Shown: positions 1-8,997, counted from the stretch's first letter. The stretch is 64,000 bases of DNA from Cerasibacillus quisquiliarum (GCF_014202495.1 NZ_JACHHA010000004.1:124001-188000); one strand, 5' to 3'. The notes: generated by a model from the letters alone, not told the origin. Numbers and translations: made by a program.

Positions 1-191
1 TACGAAGGAAATAATAGCAATTAGGTTACAATCATTTATCATCATATTTTTTATGTTGCGCTAATTGGCATATCCCATTGATTTTAACAGAAGGTTATGA
101 TTGTCATTTCTTTGTAACACATTTATAAGAAATTAAGTTTACGATAGTAATAGATTAATTGATTGTTAATCAGTTTAGGAGTTGAGACAAG

Positions 192-1100
192 TTGCGGACA
201 TCAAGAAAACGACAGAATAAATTAAACAAAAGAAGAAAAATAACAATTGGTTTAATTATTGCTTTAACTATGATTTCGACATTGTTTTTAGCTGATCTTT
301 ATTCGAGTCATAATGTTGATGCGGAAAAGAAGGAAGCGAAATCCCACACGCAACACACAGATAAAAAAGCAACAACTCAACCAAAACAAGTTAAATCCAA
401 AAAAGAGGTTAAAGGGACTACAGACGACACAGCAGGGGAAACTAAGAAGAAAAAACGAAGAAAAACGAAACAAAATAATACAGATATAACCCCCCCAGCA
501 AAAGATAAGGTTGTCTATCTCACATTTGACGATGGTCCTAGTCATACTGCTTCAAGAAAAATCTTAGATCTATTAGACAAGTATGATGCAAAGGCAACTT
601 TCTTTATGCTTGAACCGAATATGAAGAAAAACAAAGACATCGTCATAGAAATGGCGGAAAAAGGACATGCTCTTGGTGTACACGGTGTCACACATGAAGT
701 ATCTAAAGTCTATCGATCACCTAAAGCTTTTGTCGAAGAAATGAATCAAGCTATTTCATATATAGAAGATGTAACAGGTATTCGAACCCATTTAGTTCGA
801 GCACCATACGGTTCACATCCCTATGTAACATCTGCATTTAAACAAGCCGCAGACGAAGAGGGATTTATCCTTTGGGATTGGAATATTGACACCGTTGATT
901 GGAAGCATTCTGGAGAAAGGTTCGTTGATGTAGCTATTTATCAAACGAAACAACTAGAAGGTAAAGAACCACTTATTATACTGATGCATGAAAAAGATAC
1001 AACTGCCATCCATCTAGAACGACTCCTTAAATATTATAAGGAGAACGGCTATGACATGCGTGCACTTGATGAAAGTATGCAACCGATTCAATTTAAATAA
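192..1100 (+). CDS. membrane-anchored polysaccharide deacetylase (NodB/PdaA family)
   Basis: Predicted to remove acetyl groups from cell-wall polysaccharide, most likely peptidoglycan, outside the cell. An N-terminal signal anchor (about residues 17-35) is followed by a Lys/Thr-rich linker (45-105) and a NodB homology domain. The metal and catalytic motifs are complete: TFDDGP (Asp113/Asp114), HGVTH (His164/His168), RAPYG (203-207), a WDWN motif near 228 and a LMHE motif with His266. The start is TTG; an AGGAG at 177-181 supports it. It is monocistronic, with a terminator directly after it. The exact substrate (GlcNAc or MurNAc) cannot be read from the sequence. Confidence 0.9.
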   Translation: MRTSRKRQNKLNKRRKITIGLIIALTMISTLFLADLYSSHNVDAEKKEAKSHTQHTDKKATTQPKQVKSKKEVKGTTDDTAGETKKKKRRKTKQNNTDITPPAKDKVVYLTFDDGPSHTASRKILDLLDKYDAKATFFMLEPNMKKNKDIVIEMAEKGHALGVHGVTHEVSKVYRSPKAFVEEMNQAISYIEDVTGIRTHLVRAPYGSHPYVTSAFKQAADEEGFILWDWNIDTVDWKHSGERFVDVAIYQTKQLEGKEPLIILMHEKDTTAIHLERLLKYYKENGYDMRALDESMQPIQFK

Positions 1101-1106
1101 TCAGTT

Positions 1107-1144
1107 AACAAGCGGAGAAATGATGCCATTTTTCCGCTTGTTTT
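1107..1144 (+). terminator. Rho-independent terminator of the deacetylase gene
   Basis: The arms AACAAGCGGA and TCCGCTTGTT enclose a short loop and are followed by TTTT, seven bases after the stop codon. Confidence 0.85.
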
Positions 1145-1365
1145 ACATTTCCTTAAACAATCCTTAATTGACCATCTTGTACGTTAAATGAACCTTTATG
1201 ATTAACATTTTTAAGTTTATTCAAATAGCTCTACATAGTATTCAACAGCACGTTTTTCTTTTTACACGATTTCGTCAAACTTAGTTGAATTTTAATGTAT
1301 TATTCCATATAATTATCACCGGAGATATTTTTAAATATTTTTATACACTATAACAGTTATCCACT

Positions 1366-3216
1366 GTGGAAATATTCAGTATGTTACATGACAAAGGGGT
1401 GTTTCATCTGTCTATCATCATTTCGTTTTTAGAGAAGCTTCCATTAATTGTTTTTTACGGTCTTATTATTCTTTTAATCTATTTATATTTAAAAGATAAG
1501 TATCAAAATCAGCACTCTATCTTGAAAACGCATCCTGTCTTAGGAAGGTTGCGCTATATTTTCGAAATGATCGGGCCTGAATTTCGGCAGTATTGGTTTT
1601 TAAATGATAAAGAAGGTCGACCGGTCGATCGTGATACGCAAGAGACGATTGCTAAAGCTGGGAAATATGCTAACACGGTTATTGGATTTGGTTCTAAGAA
1701 AAATTTTGATAAAACGGATTTTTATTTAACCAACTCGCTGTTCCCGTTGAACGTCAATGAATTAGAAGTAGACAATACCACGCCGATTGAAACATACACG
1801 TATCGAATTGTTAATGAATCACTGACTAGCCGGAAAGAAAAGCGTCATCAAGTTCAAATTAAACCATGGCATCTGACTGATGAAAACAGTATCATCATTG
1901 GTAAAGATAGAGAACACCCTTTTCGTGTTAAAGGCTTAGTCGGAATTTCCGCTATGAGCTATGGTGCTTTATCTAAAAGCGCTGTTAAAGCGCTCGCTCA
2001 AGGAGTAGCCATTAGTGGCGGAAGTTTTATGAATACAGGAGAAGGTGGCATTTCGCCATATCATTTGTCGAAAGTATACCATCTTATCGATTCAACTTAC
2101 GAACCTAGTGATCGGCAGACGAAACGGCTTCTTAAATACATCGAACATAATCCTCACGCATCAAATTTTGAATTGGAAAAGCGCTTTGGGGAAAACGCGC
2201 CTCAGATCGTTACAGACTTACTTGAAAAAGGAATCATCGGTGAGCGTGGAGCAGACCTTATATTCCAAGTGGGCTCTGGACTTTTCGGGGCTAGAAAAGA
2301 CGGAAAATATCATGAAGAAACGTTTTTAGAAAACGCCTTAAAGCCTGAAGTGAAGGCCATTGAGATTAAATTAGCTCAAGGTGCAAAAGTTCGCGGTGGT
2401 AAACTGCCAAAAGAAAAAATCACACCTGAAATTGCAGAAATTCGTGGTGTTGAAATGGGGAAAGATGTCGAAAGTCCAAACCGTTTCCCACTCTTTTCTG
2501 ACATGAAAGGATTATTCAAGATGATTACGCACTGGCAAGAGATTACTGGAAAGCCTGTTGGTATAAAAGTTGTCGCTGGAGACAACCATTCTTTCGATAA
2601 GTTAGCGAGCTACATGAAAGAAACCGGTCAGAAACCTGACTTTATCTCAATTGATGGGGCTGAAGGTGGAACAGGAGCAACTTATCAAGAAATGGCTGAT
2701 AGCCTTGGACTGCCGATTTTCTCGGGTATTTTGATTCTCGATCAAACACTTAGGAAATACGGTCTTCGTGATGAGATTAAAATCATCGCCTCTGGTATGC
2801 TTGCCACAGCAAATAAAATGGCGGTCGCCTTATCACTTGGGGCTGATTTAATCTATATTGCTCGTGCAGCGATGAATACGGTAGGTTGTATTAATGCTGG
2901 AAAATGTCATACGAACCTTTGTCCTGTCGGAATTACATCACATTTACCACATTTAGAAGCTGGAGTTGTCGTCGAAGAGAAGAAATTCCGCACGGCGAAT
3001 TACTTAACGACGATGCGTGAAGGTCTCTTTATGTTAGGAGCTTCCTGCGGGATTCCATCACCTTCGAAATTCAGTAAAAAACATGTAGTTCTAAGAACGG
3101 CAGATAATGATGTTAAAAAATTTACTGATTATGTTGAAGAAACTGCATCACCACACGATGCTCATGTCGAATATATCGTAAAACACGAAGAAAGACATGA
3201 ACTCGTCAATAGTTAA
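1366..3216 (+). CDS. yerD: FMN-binding glutamate synthase-domain protein (YerD-like)
   Basis: Resembles the central and FMN-binding part of the glutamate synthase large subunit, but stands alone without glutaminase or GltB C-terminal domains, as in B. subtilis YerD. One or two N-terminal hydrophobic segments (about residues 12-42) suggest a membrane anchor. The FMN/substrate motif GAEGGTGATYQE lies near residue 435, and a cysteine cluster of the form CINAGKCHTNLCP near residue 510 matches the 3Fe-4S cluster of glutamate synthases. The true reaction of the family is not established. The GTG at 1366 has no good ribosome binding site; ATG at 1381, or a start near the AAAGGGG at 1393, are alternatives. 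Monocistronic with its own terminator. Confidence 0.82.
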   Translation: MEIFSMLHDKGVFHLSIIISFLEKLPLIVFYGLIILLIYLYLKDKYQNQHSILKTHPVLGRLRYIFEMIGPEFRQYWFLNDKEGRPVDRDTQETIAKAGKYANTVIGFGSKKNFDKTDFYLTNSLFPLNVNELEVDNTTPIETYTYRIVNESLTSRKEKRHQVQIKPWHLTDENSIIIGKDREHPFRVKGLVGISAMSYGALSKSAVKALAQGVAISGGSFMNTGEGGISPYHLSKVYHLIDSTYEPSDRQTKRLLKYIEHNPHASNFELEKRFGENAPQIVTDLLEKGIIGERGADLIFQVGSGLFGARKDGKYHEETFLENALKPEVKAIEIKLAQGAKVRGGKLPKEKITPEIAEIRGVEMGKDVESPNRFPLFSDMKGLFKMITHWQEITGKPVGIKVVAGDNHSFDKLASYMKETGQKPDFISIDGAEGGTGATYQEMADSLGLPIFSGILILDQTLRKYGLRDEIKIIASGMLATANKMAVALSLGADLIYIARAAMNTVGCINAGKCHTNLCPVGITSHLPHLEAGVVVEEKKFRTANYLTTMREGLFMLGASCGIPSPSKFSKKHVVLRTADNDVKKFTDYVEETASPHDAHVEYIVKHEERHELVNS

Positions 3217-3256
3217 TACCTATAAAAGTTAGTACAAAATATAGAAAAACGTAATA

Positions 3257-3301
3257 AGCGCATGAAGTCAAAGGTTGTATGGTTGATTTCATGCGCTTTT
3301 A
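3257..3301 (+). terminator. terminator after the yerD-like gene
   Basis: Arms AAGCGCATGAA and TTCATGCGCTT are followed by TT and an A/T-rich tail, 40 bases past the stop codon. Confidence 0.85.
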
Positions 3302-3504
3302 CTTTTTAGAAATAAACCTGCTGTATCGTTGTTCAATTGGTGTCCTAGCCTATCCTTTTTATTGGTGTAAAATGACGTTAATGCGAGATAAGATGCTCAC
3401 ACCGGACTAGTCTAGCGCTTTAACATAAGTCAATGACGTATCCACTTTAATCATCTAATACACCCGGCTTTTACTGAAATGAATGAATTTTTCTACTCCA
3501 TTAT
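3302..3504. other. intergenic region with no recognised feature
   Basis: Part of a 329-base gap between two convergent units. Apart from the terminators at either end no open frame with a ribosome binding site, RNA motif or repeat was seen. Confidence 0.6.
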
Positions 3505-3538
3505 AAAAGGAGAGCAGATTCACGTCAATCATCTCTCC
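3505..3538 (-). terminator. terminator of the ECF sigma operon
   Basis: On the minus strand GGAGAG and CTCTCC pair across an 18-base loop and are followed by TTTTATAA, just past the stop of the last operon gene. Confidence 0.6.
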
Positions 3539-3545
3539 ATATTTG

Positions 3546-4265
3546 TTATTCATGGTCTGAAATGTCTTTTATTTTTAACTTTGTGTTCGGACCGAAAGAT
3601 AAGGCGTATTTAACATAACCTGTGTCGGCAATCTCCTTCCCTTCCTCATCAAGTATATTCCCGTTAATCGTCACACGCTCATAATCATAACGAGCCTCAT
3701 TTAATAACGTTTGAATCGCTATTGCACTTTGTAATGTATCTTCTTTCGTTTTTGTTGTCGAATCTAATACAATAAAAAAATTCAGTGGTTTTTCAAGTGT
3801 TAACGATTTATTCCATGATGTATCTTTTGGATATGTGCCTTGAGATACTTCAATTTCTACATCTAGCGCAACAATGTGGTCGACTTCTTTTTCTAATAAT
3901 TCTAGAACTTCTTCACTTGCTTCACGGGAGAGTTTTTCGATCAGTGGTTCATCTAGCCGACTATCATATATGTCGTCATACCATATTTCTGGCTTAATGA
4001 AGCCGGTCAATGTGACCTCGTATTCAGCATCCTCTTCACCAATTAGAACAACGTTAAAATCATAACTACCAAACTTGAAGTTATAAAAACCATCTTCTAT
4101 ATAAAACTCTTCATCTGGATATGTTTCTGCTAAGTAGGTTTTTAATTCCTTTTTGGCCAAAAATTTACTGATAGGATTCCCATTAAACGCATTATATAAA
4201 AGTAAAATTCCACCTGTTAAAACGACTATAAAGAAACTATAAATTAATTTTTTCTTCGTCATCAT
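3546..4265 (-). CDS. YfjL-like membrane-anchored protein in the sigma operon
   Basis: One N-terminal membrane segment (about residues 8-24 of this start) followed by a roughly 210-residue extracytoplasmic domain with many acidic and aromatic residues. It resembles the YfjL family, whose role is unknown. It is the third gene of an operon with an ECF sigma factor and a zinc-finger anti-sigma factor, and overlaps the anti-sigma stop. ATG at 4265 is preferred because AGGGGGTGG lies eight bases upstream; GTG at 4277 would overlap that site. Position suggests it senses or tunes the sigma response; this is inference. Confidence 0.65.
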   Translation of the reverse strand: MMTKKKLIYSFFIVVLTGGILLLYNAFNGNPISKFLAKKELKTYLAETYPDEEFYIEDGFYNFKFGSYDFNVVLIGEEDAEYEVTLTGFIKPEIWYDDIYDSRLDEPLIEKLSREASEEVLELLEKEVDHIVALDVEIEVSQGTYPKDTSWNKSLTLEKPLNFFIVLDSTTKTKEDTLQSAIAIQTLLNEARYDYERVTINGNILDEEGKEIADTGYVKYALSFGPNTKLKIKDISDHE

Positions 4266-4839
4266 GCTGATCACCACCCCCTGTTAATTTAAGAATGAGA
4301 AATCCGATTAATGCACCTATTAAAGCGAATGGCAAATGAACAAACGTAGCAAAAATACTATTCAAAGTTATATCACTAATCATTTCTGTAATAGTCGTTT
4401 CTTCGATAAAATATCCATTCGTATAATCCGATATATCCACAGCGATACTCCAGATAAAAAGCGGTATCGTCGCTAAATAGAAAACGAGTTTAATATCTTT
4501 ATAAAATAAAAATGTCACTAACCCGAGAATCGGATACGTTAGGATAAAATGGAAGCCCCCATTTACAAGTGATGTCGTCATCGCTAATATAAGTGATAAT
4601 CCGACAAAAACCATTTGATAAATTGCTAATTTACGATTAATCTTCTTAAACATCTCATTTTCTTCAAGTGATGATTGAATCGAATCTGTAGGAAGTGGTT
4701 CTTGTGATAATGTTAATAACGCCTGACATTGTTTACATTCCTGCAAATGTGCTTCAATCCATTTCTTCGTTTCCGGCTTTAGTAAATCTTCATTGTATAA
4801 TGGCAATAAATCCTCAACGATCGGACATTGTTTTTCCAT
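4237..4839 (-). CDS. zinc-finger (zf-HC2) anti-sigma factor, membrane protein
   Basis: Predicted to hold the adjacent ECF sigma factor inactive at the membrane. The cytoplasmic N-terminus carries the zf-HC2 pattern HLQECKQC (His/Cys-X3-Cys-X2-Cys, about residues 30-40), and the C-terminal half has about four hydrophobic helices with a short charged tail. ATG at 4839 is chosen: a strong GGAGGAGG lies at 4843-4850, while the longer frame from 4908 has no support. The gene overlaps the sigma gene by 26 bases, typical of translational coupling of a sigma/anti-sigma pair. The signal that releases the sigma factor is unknown. Confidence 0.82.
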   Translation of the reverse strand: MEKQCPIVEDLLPLYNEDLLKPETKKWIEAHLQECKQCQALLTLSQEPLPTDSIQSSLEENEMFKKINRKLAIYQMVFVGLSLILAMTTSLVNGGFHFILTYPILGLVTFLFYKDIKLVFYLATIPLFIWSIAVDISDYTNGYFIEETTITEMISDITLNSIFATFVHLPFALIGALIGFLILKLTGGGDQHDDEEKINL

Positions 4840-5326
4840 CTTCCTCCTCCATTCTTTTTTGTAACTGTAGTTTCGCCCGATGAAAATGAACTCGAGCATA
4901 ATTCTCACTTTTTCCGACTAATTCACCAATCTCTTTAAACGATAATTCCCCAAAAACCCTTAATGTCACAATCTCTCGTCTTAATTCACCTAATGATTCA
5001 ATACACTTTAAGAGTGTCGTACTTTCCTCTTTTAATAGAAAAGCATCTTCTAGTAATAACGGGTGGTCCTGTTGTAAGACAAGGCGTTTTTCTAGATGCT
5101 TTTTATATTTATTCGAGCGATAATATTTGAAAAGGAGATGACGTGCAATCGAGAACACCCATGTTTTAATACTTGCTTGCTTACGAAATAAGTGATAACT
5201 CTTCATTGCTTCATAAAACGTATCTTGCGTTAGATCCTCCGCCACACTTTGACTCCCCGTCTTCGCATAGAAAAAAGCATATACTTTCGGATGAATCTCC
5301 CGATATAAATTTTCTAATTCCTTCAT
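4814..5326 (-). CDS. ECF sigma factor (sigma-70 family, SigM/SigY-like)
   Basis: A 170-residue extracytoplasmic-function sigma factor. Region 2 is visible as DLTQDTFYEAM (near residue 35), and region 4 as a C-terminal helix-turn-helix with SFKEIGELVGKSENYARVHFHRAK. It directs RNA polymerase to stress promoters once its anti-sigma factor is released. ATG at 5326 follows AGAGG with eight bases of spacing; a GTG at 5344 is also in frame but has a weaker site. A candidate self-regulated ECF promoter lies just upstream. Which ECF subgroup it belongs to needs phylogeny. Confidence 0.88.
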   Translation of the reverse strand: MKELENLYREIHPKVYAFFYAKTGSQSVAEDLTQDTFYEAMKSYHLFRKQASIKTWVFSIARHLLFKYYRSNKYKKHLEKRLVLQQDHPLLLEDAFLLKEESTTLLKCIESLGELRREIVTLRVFGELSFKEIGELVGKSENYARVHFHRAKLQLQKRMEEEDGKTMSDR

Positions 5327-5360
5327 GCCACCCGCCTCTTTCACAACCGTCTCAATATGT

Positions 5361-5388
5361 TAGTACCATCATACACCGTTTTGTTACA
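5361..5388 (-). promoter_or_regulatory. candidate ECF-type autoregulatory promoter
   Basis: Read on the minus strand, TGTAAC (an AAC-type -35) and GTACTA are spaced by 16 bases, close to the TGAAAC-N16-CGTC/A pattern of Bacillus ECF promoters, about 35 bases before the sigma gene start. The -10 match is imperfect. Confidence 0.35.
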
Positions 5389-5477
5389 GGGTGGAATAAT
5401 TTTAAAGGAATCTGTTTGCACTGTGAATTTATTTTTCCTACAATTTAAATAACACAAACGTAAAGGAAGATGAAAGA

Positions 5478-5768
5478 ATGCCTGTTTATAACAAACTCGT
5501 ACGCGACAAAATTCCTGAAATTATACATAACGATGGCAGAGCATGCATAACGAAAGTGTTAAACGATGGGGAATATGAAAAGGAATTAAAAAAGAAGCTA
5601 AAGGAAGAAGTGACTGAATACCTAAGCGCACAAAATAAGAGCGAAGCATTAGAAGAACTTGCTGACGTACTTGAAATCATCCATGCACTTAGCCACATAC
5701 ACGGTGCATCAATTGAACAAGTGGAAAAAATTAGAATCGATAATGCACAAACACAAAAAAGAGGATAA
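5478..5768 (+). CDS. MazG-like nucleotide pyrophosphohydrolase, C-terminus cut by a stop
   Basis: House-cleaning NTP pyrophosphohydrolase of the all-alpha phosphoribosyl-ATP-pyrophosphohydrolase-like family. The N-terminus MPVYNKLVRDKIPEII and the metal-binding ExxE...ExxD pattern (KEEVTEY and EELADV, about residues 48-70) are intact. The reading ends ...QKRG then TAA. Directly past this stop the same frame reads FSNKISLLDVSA and stops at 5805-5807, matching the usual family ending of RGGF followed by a short strand. So a Gly codon seems to have become TAA, removing about 13 residues. The product may still be active. The ribosome binding site is AAAGGAAG. Confidence 0.8.
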   Translation: MPVYNKLVRDKIPEIIHNDGRACITKVLNDGEYEKELKKKLKEEVTEYLSAQNKSEALEELADVLEIIHALSHIHGASIEQVEKIRIDNAQTQKRG

Positions 5769-5814
5769 TTTAGCAATAAGATTTCCTTGTTGGATGTTAG
5801 TGCGTAATTATAAC

Positions 5815-5846
5815 AATAGACCGGATTTAAAAACATCCGATCTATT
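5815..5846 (-). terminator. hairpin downstream of the methyltransferase gene
   Basis: AATAGACCGGAT and ATCCGATCTATT can pair with one mismatch across eight bases, just past the stop of the minus-strand methyltransferase gene. The T-tract is weak, so termination may be in either direction. Confidence 0.55.
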
Positions 5847-5850
5847 CAAA

Positions 5851-7659
5851 TTATATAAGTGAAATTTGCTTATATTTTGTAGTAGTTTTAATTCTTTTTT
5901 TAGCTATTTCAAAATAATCCTGATTGATCTCTATCCCAATAAATCTCCTATTTAATTCTAATGCAGCTACCCCTGTTGTACCACTTCCCATAAAAGGATC
6001 CATAATTAGTTGATTTTCTTTTGTATGGATTCGCACAATTTCTTTCATCAATTGGAGACTTTTTTGGGTTGGATGATCTGTTTTTTCTTTACCAGATACA
6101 ACTGGAAAGTCAAACCCCGTTCTTAGGTATGGTACATCTTTTGGTTTATTAAATACCCATTTTGCATTTTTTTTCACTGCCCAAATAGCAAATTCAGTGT
6201 CTTGAACATATCTGCGATTAATGTTTCTTGGCATAGGATTTGTTTTATTCCAACGAATTACATCTTTAACAATTAAATTATTTGACTCCATTTCCTCAAT
6301 AATAAAACTTATATACCTATAGGAACAAAAAACAATAAACGAGCCATTTTTATCTAATATTTTCTCATATTCTCCTATCCAGGTATATAGATCAAAGCTA
6401 TTGTCCCAATCACCAAAATATACACCTTTTCTAGGATTTTTCATGGTATTAAAATTATTTTTTTGTGATATTGCAAAAGGGGGATCTGTGATTATGTGAT
6501 CTACAATTATTTTTTCCTTTTGAAGAACTCTAATTCTATCATAAGCATCATCATTATACAAAGTAGCATTATTAGACTCAAATAACTGTTTTTTCTCAAA
6601 TTGGTTAATAATAGATTCACCAATTGCTTTGGCCATTTTAGGAGGTACTGCATTTCCTATTTGAGTATTTATACTCGTCCGATTACCATAAAAAATAAAT
6701 TTATCAGGAAAGCTTTGTATTCTAGCAGCCTCTCTAGGTGTTATTGCTCTATTTAATTCAGGATGAGTATTTTTCCCATTTGACGGTGTATCAAAACGAG
6801 TATCTATTGTTGGACTAGGTTGATCCCACTCTAATCTTCCCCAAGTTGTTTTAAATTTTTGTTTTCCCCTTAAATTCTCTGGTAAATATTCTTTACCTTT
6901 TTCGGGTGGAATTAGCGAAAGCTTAAATAGGGTTTCGTTTGTGTGTGAAGTAGCAACATGGTTATAAAGCTTTTTAGCATTTAATCTTGATTCCTTTTGA
7001 TATTGAGATGTTGCTTTGAGTTTATATTTTGACTCAAAACTCCCTTCCCCAGATTCTAAATAAGATAGATCACTGATCGCATCTCTAACACTATAGCGTA
7101 TTCTCGAATATTTCATTTTTTCAAAATTAAAAACAGCTTTCCTTGACCCAATAACAAATGCACGTTCTCTCTTCTGTGGCACACCATAATCATATGAATT
7201 CAAAACACTATAACTGACTAAATAATCCAATTCTTCGAACAATCTAGTTATTTCATTAATAAAATATCCGTCTGCTGCAGTTATCATTGTCTTTACATTT
7301 TCCATTACAAAAATATCCGGATTAACAGCCTTTACAATCTCATAAAATTCAAGAAAAAGAAAATTTCTTGGATCTTTTAAACCAAGTTTTTTGCCTTTAT
7401 TACTAAAACCTTGACATGGTGGACCGCCTATGACCATATTTACATTTAATTCTTTTGCTTTTTCAATAATTTTTTTCTTAGTCTCTTTACATGTTATATC
7501 ACCAAGTATAGTTTCTGTATCTGGAAAGTTTTTCTTAAATGTTTCTAAAGCTGCCTTATTAAAGTCTGTTGCAATTACTGTTTTATATACTTCTAGTTGA
7601 TCAAGTCCAAGTGAAAACCCACCTGCACCTGAAAATAAATCTAATATTCTATAACTCAT
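5851..7659 (-). CDS. bifunctional DNA methyltransferase: cytosine-C5 domain fused to beta-class amino-methyltransferase
   Basis: A 602-residue fusion of two complete modification enzymes. Residues 1-355 form a Dcm-type cytosine-C5 methyltransferase: DLFSGAGGFS (motif I), GGPPCQGFS with catalytic Cys82, MENV (119-122), QKRER (162-166), and the motif IX-X block ending near 345. Residues 365-602 form an N4/N6 amino-methyltransferase of beta order: DPPF (392-395) precedes DPFMGSGTTG (554-563). A strong GAGGAG site supports ATG 7659. It follows an HNH nuclease gene on the same strand. Two methylases acting on one site imply an asymmetric target with C methylated on one strand and probably A on the other. 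The specificity cannot be read directly. Confidence 0.93.
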   Translation of the reverse strand: MSYRILDLFSGAGGFSLGLDQLEVYKTVIATDFNKAALETFKKNFPDTETILGDITCKETKKKIIEKAKELNVNMVIGGPPCQGFSNKGKKLGLKDPRNFLFLEFYEIVKAVNPDIFVMENVKTMITAADGYFINEITRLFEELDYLVSYSVLNSYDYGVPQKRERAFVIGSRKAVFNFEKMKYSRIRYSVRDAISDLSYLESGEGSFESKYKLKATSQYQKESRLNAKKLYNHVATSHTNETLFKLSLIPPEKGKEYLPENLRGKQKFKTTWGRLEWDQPSPTIDTRFDTPSNGKNTHPELNRAITPREAARIQSFPDKFIFYGNRTSINTQIGNAVPPKMAKAIGESIINQFEKKQLFESNNATLYNDDAYDRIRVLQKEKIIVDHIITDPPFAISQKNNFNTMKNPRKGVYFGDWDNSFDLYTWIGEYEKILDKNGSFIVFCSYRYISFIIEEMESNNLIVKDVIRWNKTNPMPRNINRRYVQDTEFAIWAVKKNAKWVFNKPKDVPYLRTGFDFPVVSGKEKTDHPTQKSLQLMKEIVRIHTKENQLIMDPFMGSGTTGVAALELNRRFIGIEINQDYFEIAKKRIKTTTKYKQISLI

Positions 7660-7680
7660 TTTAATCTCCTCACAAACAAA

Positions 7681-7707
7681 TTGAGGGACAAATTATTTGT
7701 CCCTCAA
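7681..7707. repeat. perfect palindrome between nuclease and methyltransferase genes
   Basis: A perfect 12-bp inverted repeat, TTGAGGGACAAA and TTTGTCCCTCAA, with a three-base loop. It lies in the 84-base gap between the nuclease stop and methyltransferase start. In the minus-strand transcript it forms a stable hairpin 22 bases before the methyltransferase ATG, with no clean T-tract beyond it. It may be an attenuator, an RNA stability element or an operator. Confidence 0.75.
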
Positions 7708-7743
7708 TTTATTATGCCTTATTTATAAATTAAAAGCAATCAT

Positions 7744-8955
7744 TTATTTCAACTTTTCATACACATAATCAACTTTATCCTTTTCATTAAATGGAGGTTC
7801 TAACAAGAATTCTACATAATTATTAGCTGTAGCACTATTTTTCAAGATATTTGATATCAATTTTTTTTGATAAGATTCATCGGCTCTATTTTTTGTTAAT
7901 GCTCGATGACAAGCTGGGCAAACCTTTACTAAGTTATCAAATTGATCACCTGATCGATCACTAGCAAATGAAATGACATGATGAATCTCTAAATAATATC
8001 TTTCACTATCTCGATATTTAAATGTCCGATCACTTAAGGAATACTCATTTTTGCAACAAACACATTCATCTGGAAGTAATGCTTTTGCTAAATCTCTTAT
8101 ACTGTTACTTCTAGCGTATTCTTCTTTATTTTCGTTACTATCCTTAAAATCAAGAATTGATCTATATTCTTTGACTTTTTCCCTAATTAGACTAGGGTGA
8201 GCTTCCTCATCTGCTAACGATTCATATACAGTGTTAATATAAAACATCATTCTTTCTATAAATTGTGGCTTAAGCCTTTGCGCAATATTCTTCGTACGAA
8301 TTATACTAGAATTTTCATCTAATATTCTCGCTTTATATATATTCATATTTTTTAAATCATATTTATACTTATCATAAAACCAACGCAAATTAATTCTTAT
8401 TTGAGTATTTCTTTTACTTATTCCTTCCACATATTGATCCTGTAATTCACGAAAATTTAAATTTAATTGTTTTATATCATCAATAGATGTCAATAAATTA
8501 AATATTTGGTATAAATATTCCCTACTCTGGTTTTCTTTTAATATATCAACTGAAAAAAAGTTATACATACAATCAATTGACCCTCTTAAACTAAAAAGAC
8601 TAAGTATTATTTTACGTTGAAACTCGGAGGGGTCTTCTTCAAATTTTAATAATTGTATCCGTTTATATAATTTATTAAAAAACTTAATACGATTACTTAT
8701 TTCATCACTTTTTTTTATTCTTAACAAATGGTTTCCCTGAGTGTTTGATTGACTTCGAAATGGTAAACCAGTCATTTCAACTAACAATGTATTATTTTCA
8801 CTAATCTCTTCTTCTGTTGGTGAACATCCCTGACTTTTTCGATAAGTTGATGTTACATAAAAATATTCACTATCTTCTTTACTGGATAAATTGAAATAAG
8901 GTACAGTTAGTGTTAATAAATTATTACTTTGAAGTATTTCCGATATTTCTATCAT
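7744..8955 (-). CDS. HNH-family restriction endonuclease (putative Type IIS)
   Basis: A 403-residue protein with a C-terminal HNH nuclease module (about residues 300-352): CVCCKNEY gives one Cys pair, EIHHVIS carries the catalytic histidine pair, and NLVKVCPACHRAL gives the second Cys pair and final His of a zinc-bound beta-beta-alpha fold. The long N-terminal part has no family that I recognise and probably holds target recognition. ATG at 8955 follows GGGGTG with nine bases of spacing; the 16 residues upstream look untranslated. The paired downstream methyltransferase fusion makes a restriction role likely. MnlI, an HNH Type IIS enzyme with one C5 and one N6-adenine methylase, is a known analogue of this layout. 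Confidence 0.82.
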   Translation of the reverse strand: MIEISEILQSNNLLTLTVPYFNLSSKEDSEYFYVTSTYRKSQGCSPTEEEISENNTLLVEMTGLPFRSQSNTQGNHLLRIKKSDEISNRIKFFNKLYKRIQLLKFEEDPSEFQRKIILSLFSLRGSIDCMYNFFSVDILKENQSREYLYQIFNLLTSIDDIKQLNLNFRELQDQYVEGISKRNTQIRINLRWFYDKYKYDLKNMNIYKARILDENSSIIRTKNIAQRLKPQFIERMMFYINTVYESLADEEAHPSLIREKVKEYRSILDFKDSNENKEEYARSNSIRDLAKALLPDECVCCKNEYSLSDRTFKYRDSERYYLEIHHVISFASDRSGDQFDNLVKVCPACHRALTKNRADESYQKKLISNILKNSATANNYVEFLLEPPFNEKDKVDYVYEKLK

Positions 8956-8997
8956 AATTATTTTCACCCCGTTGAAATAACTTAATAAAACAAAAAC

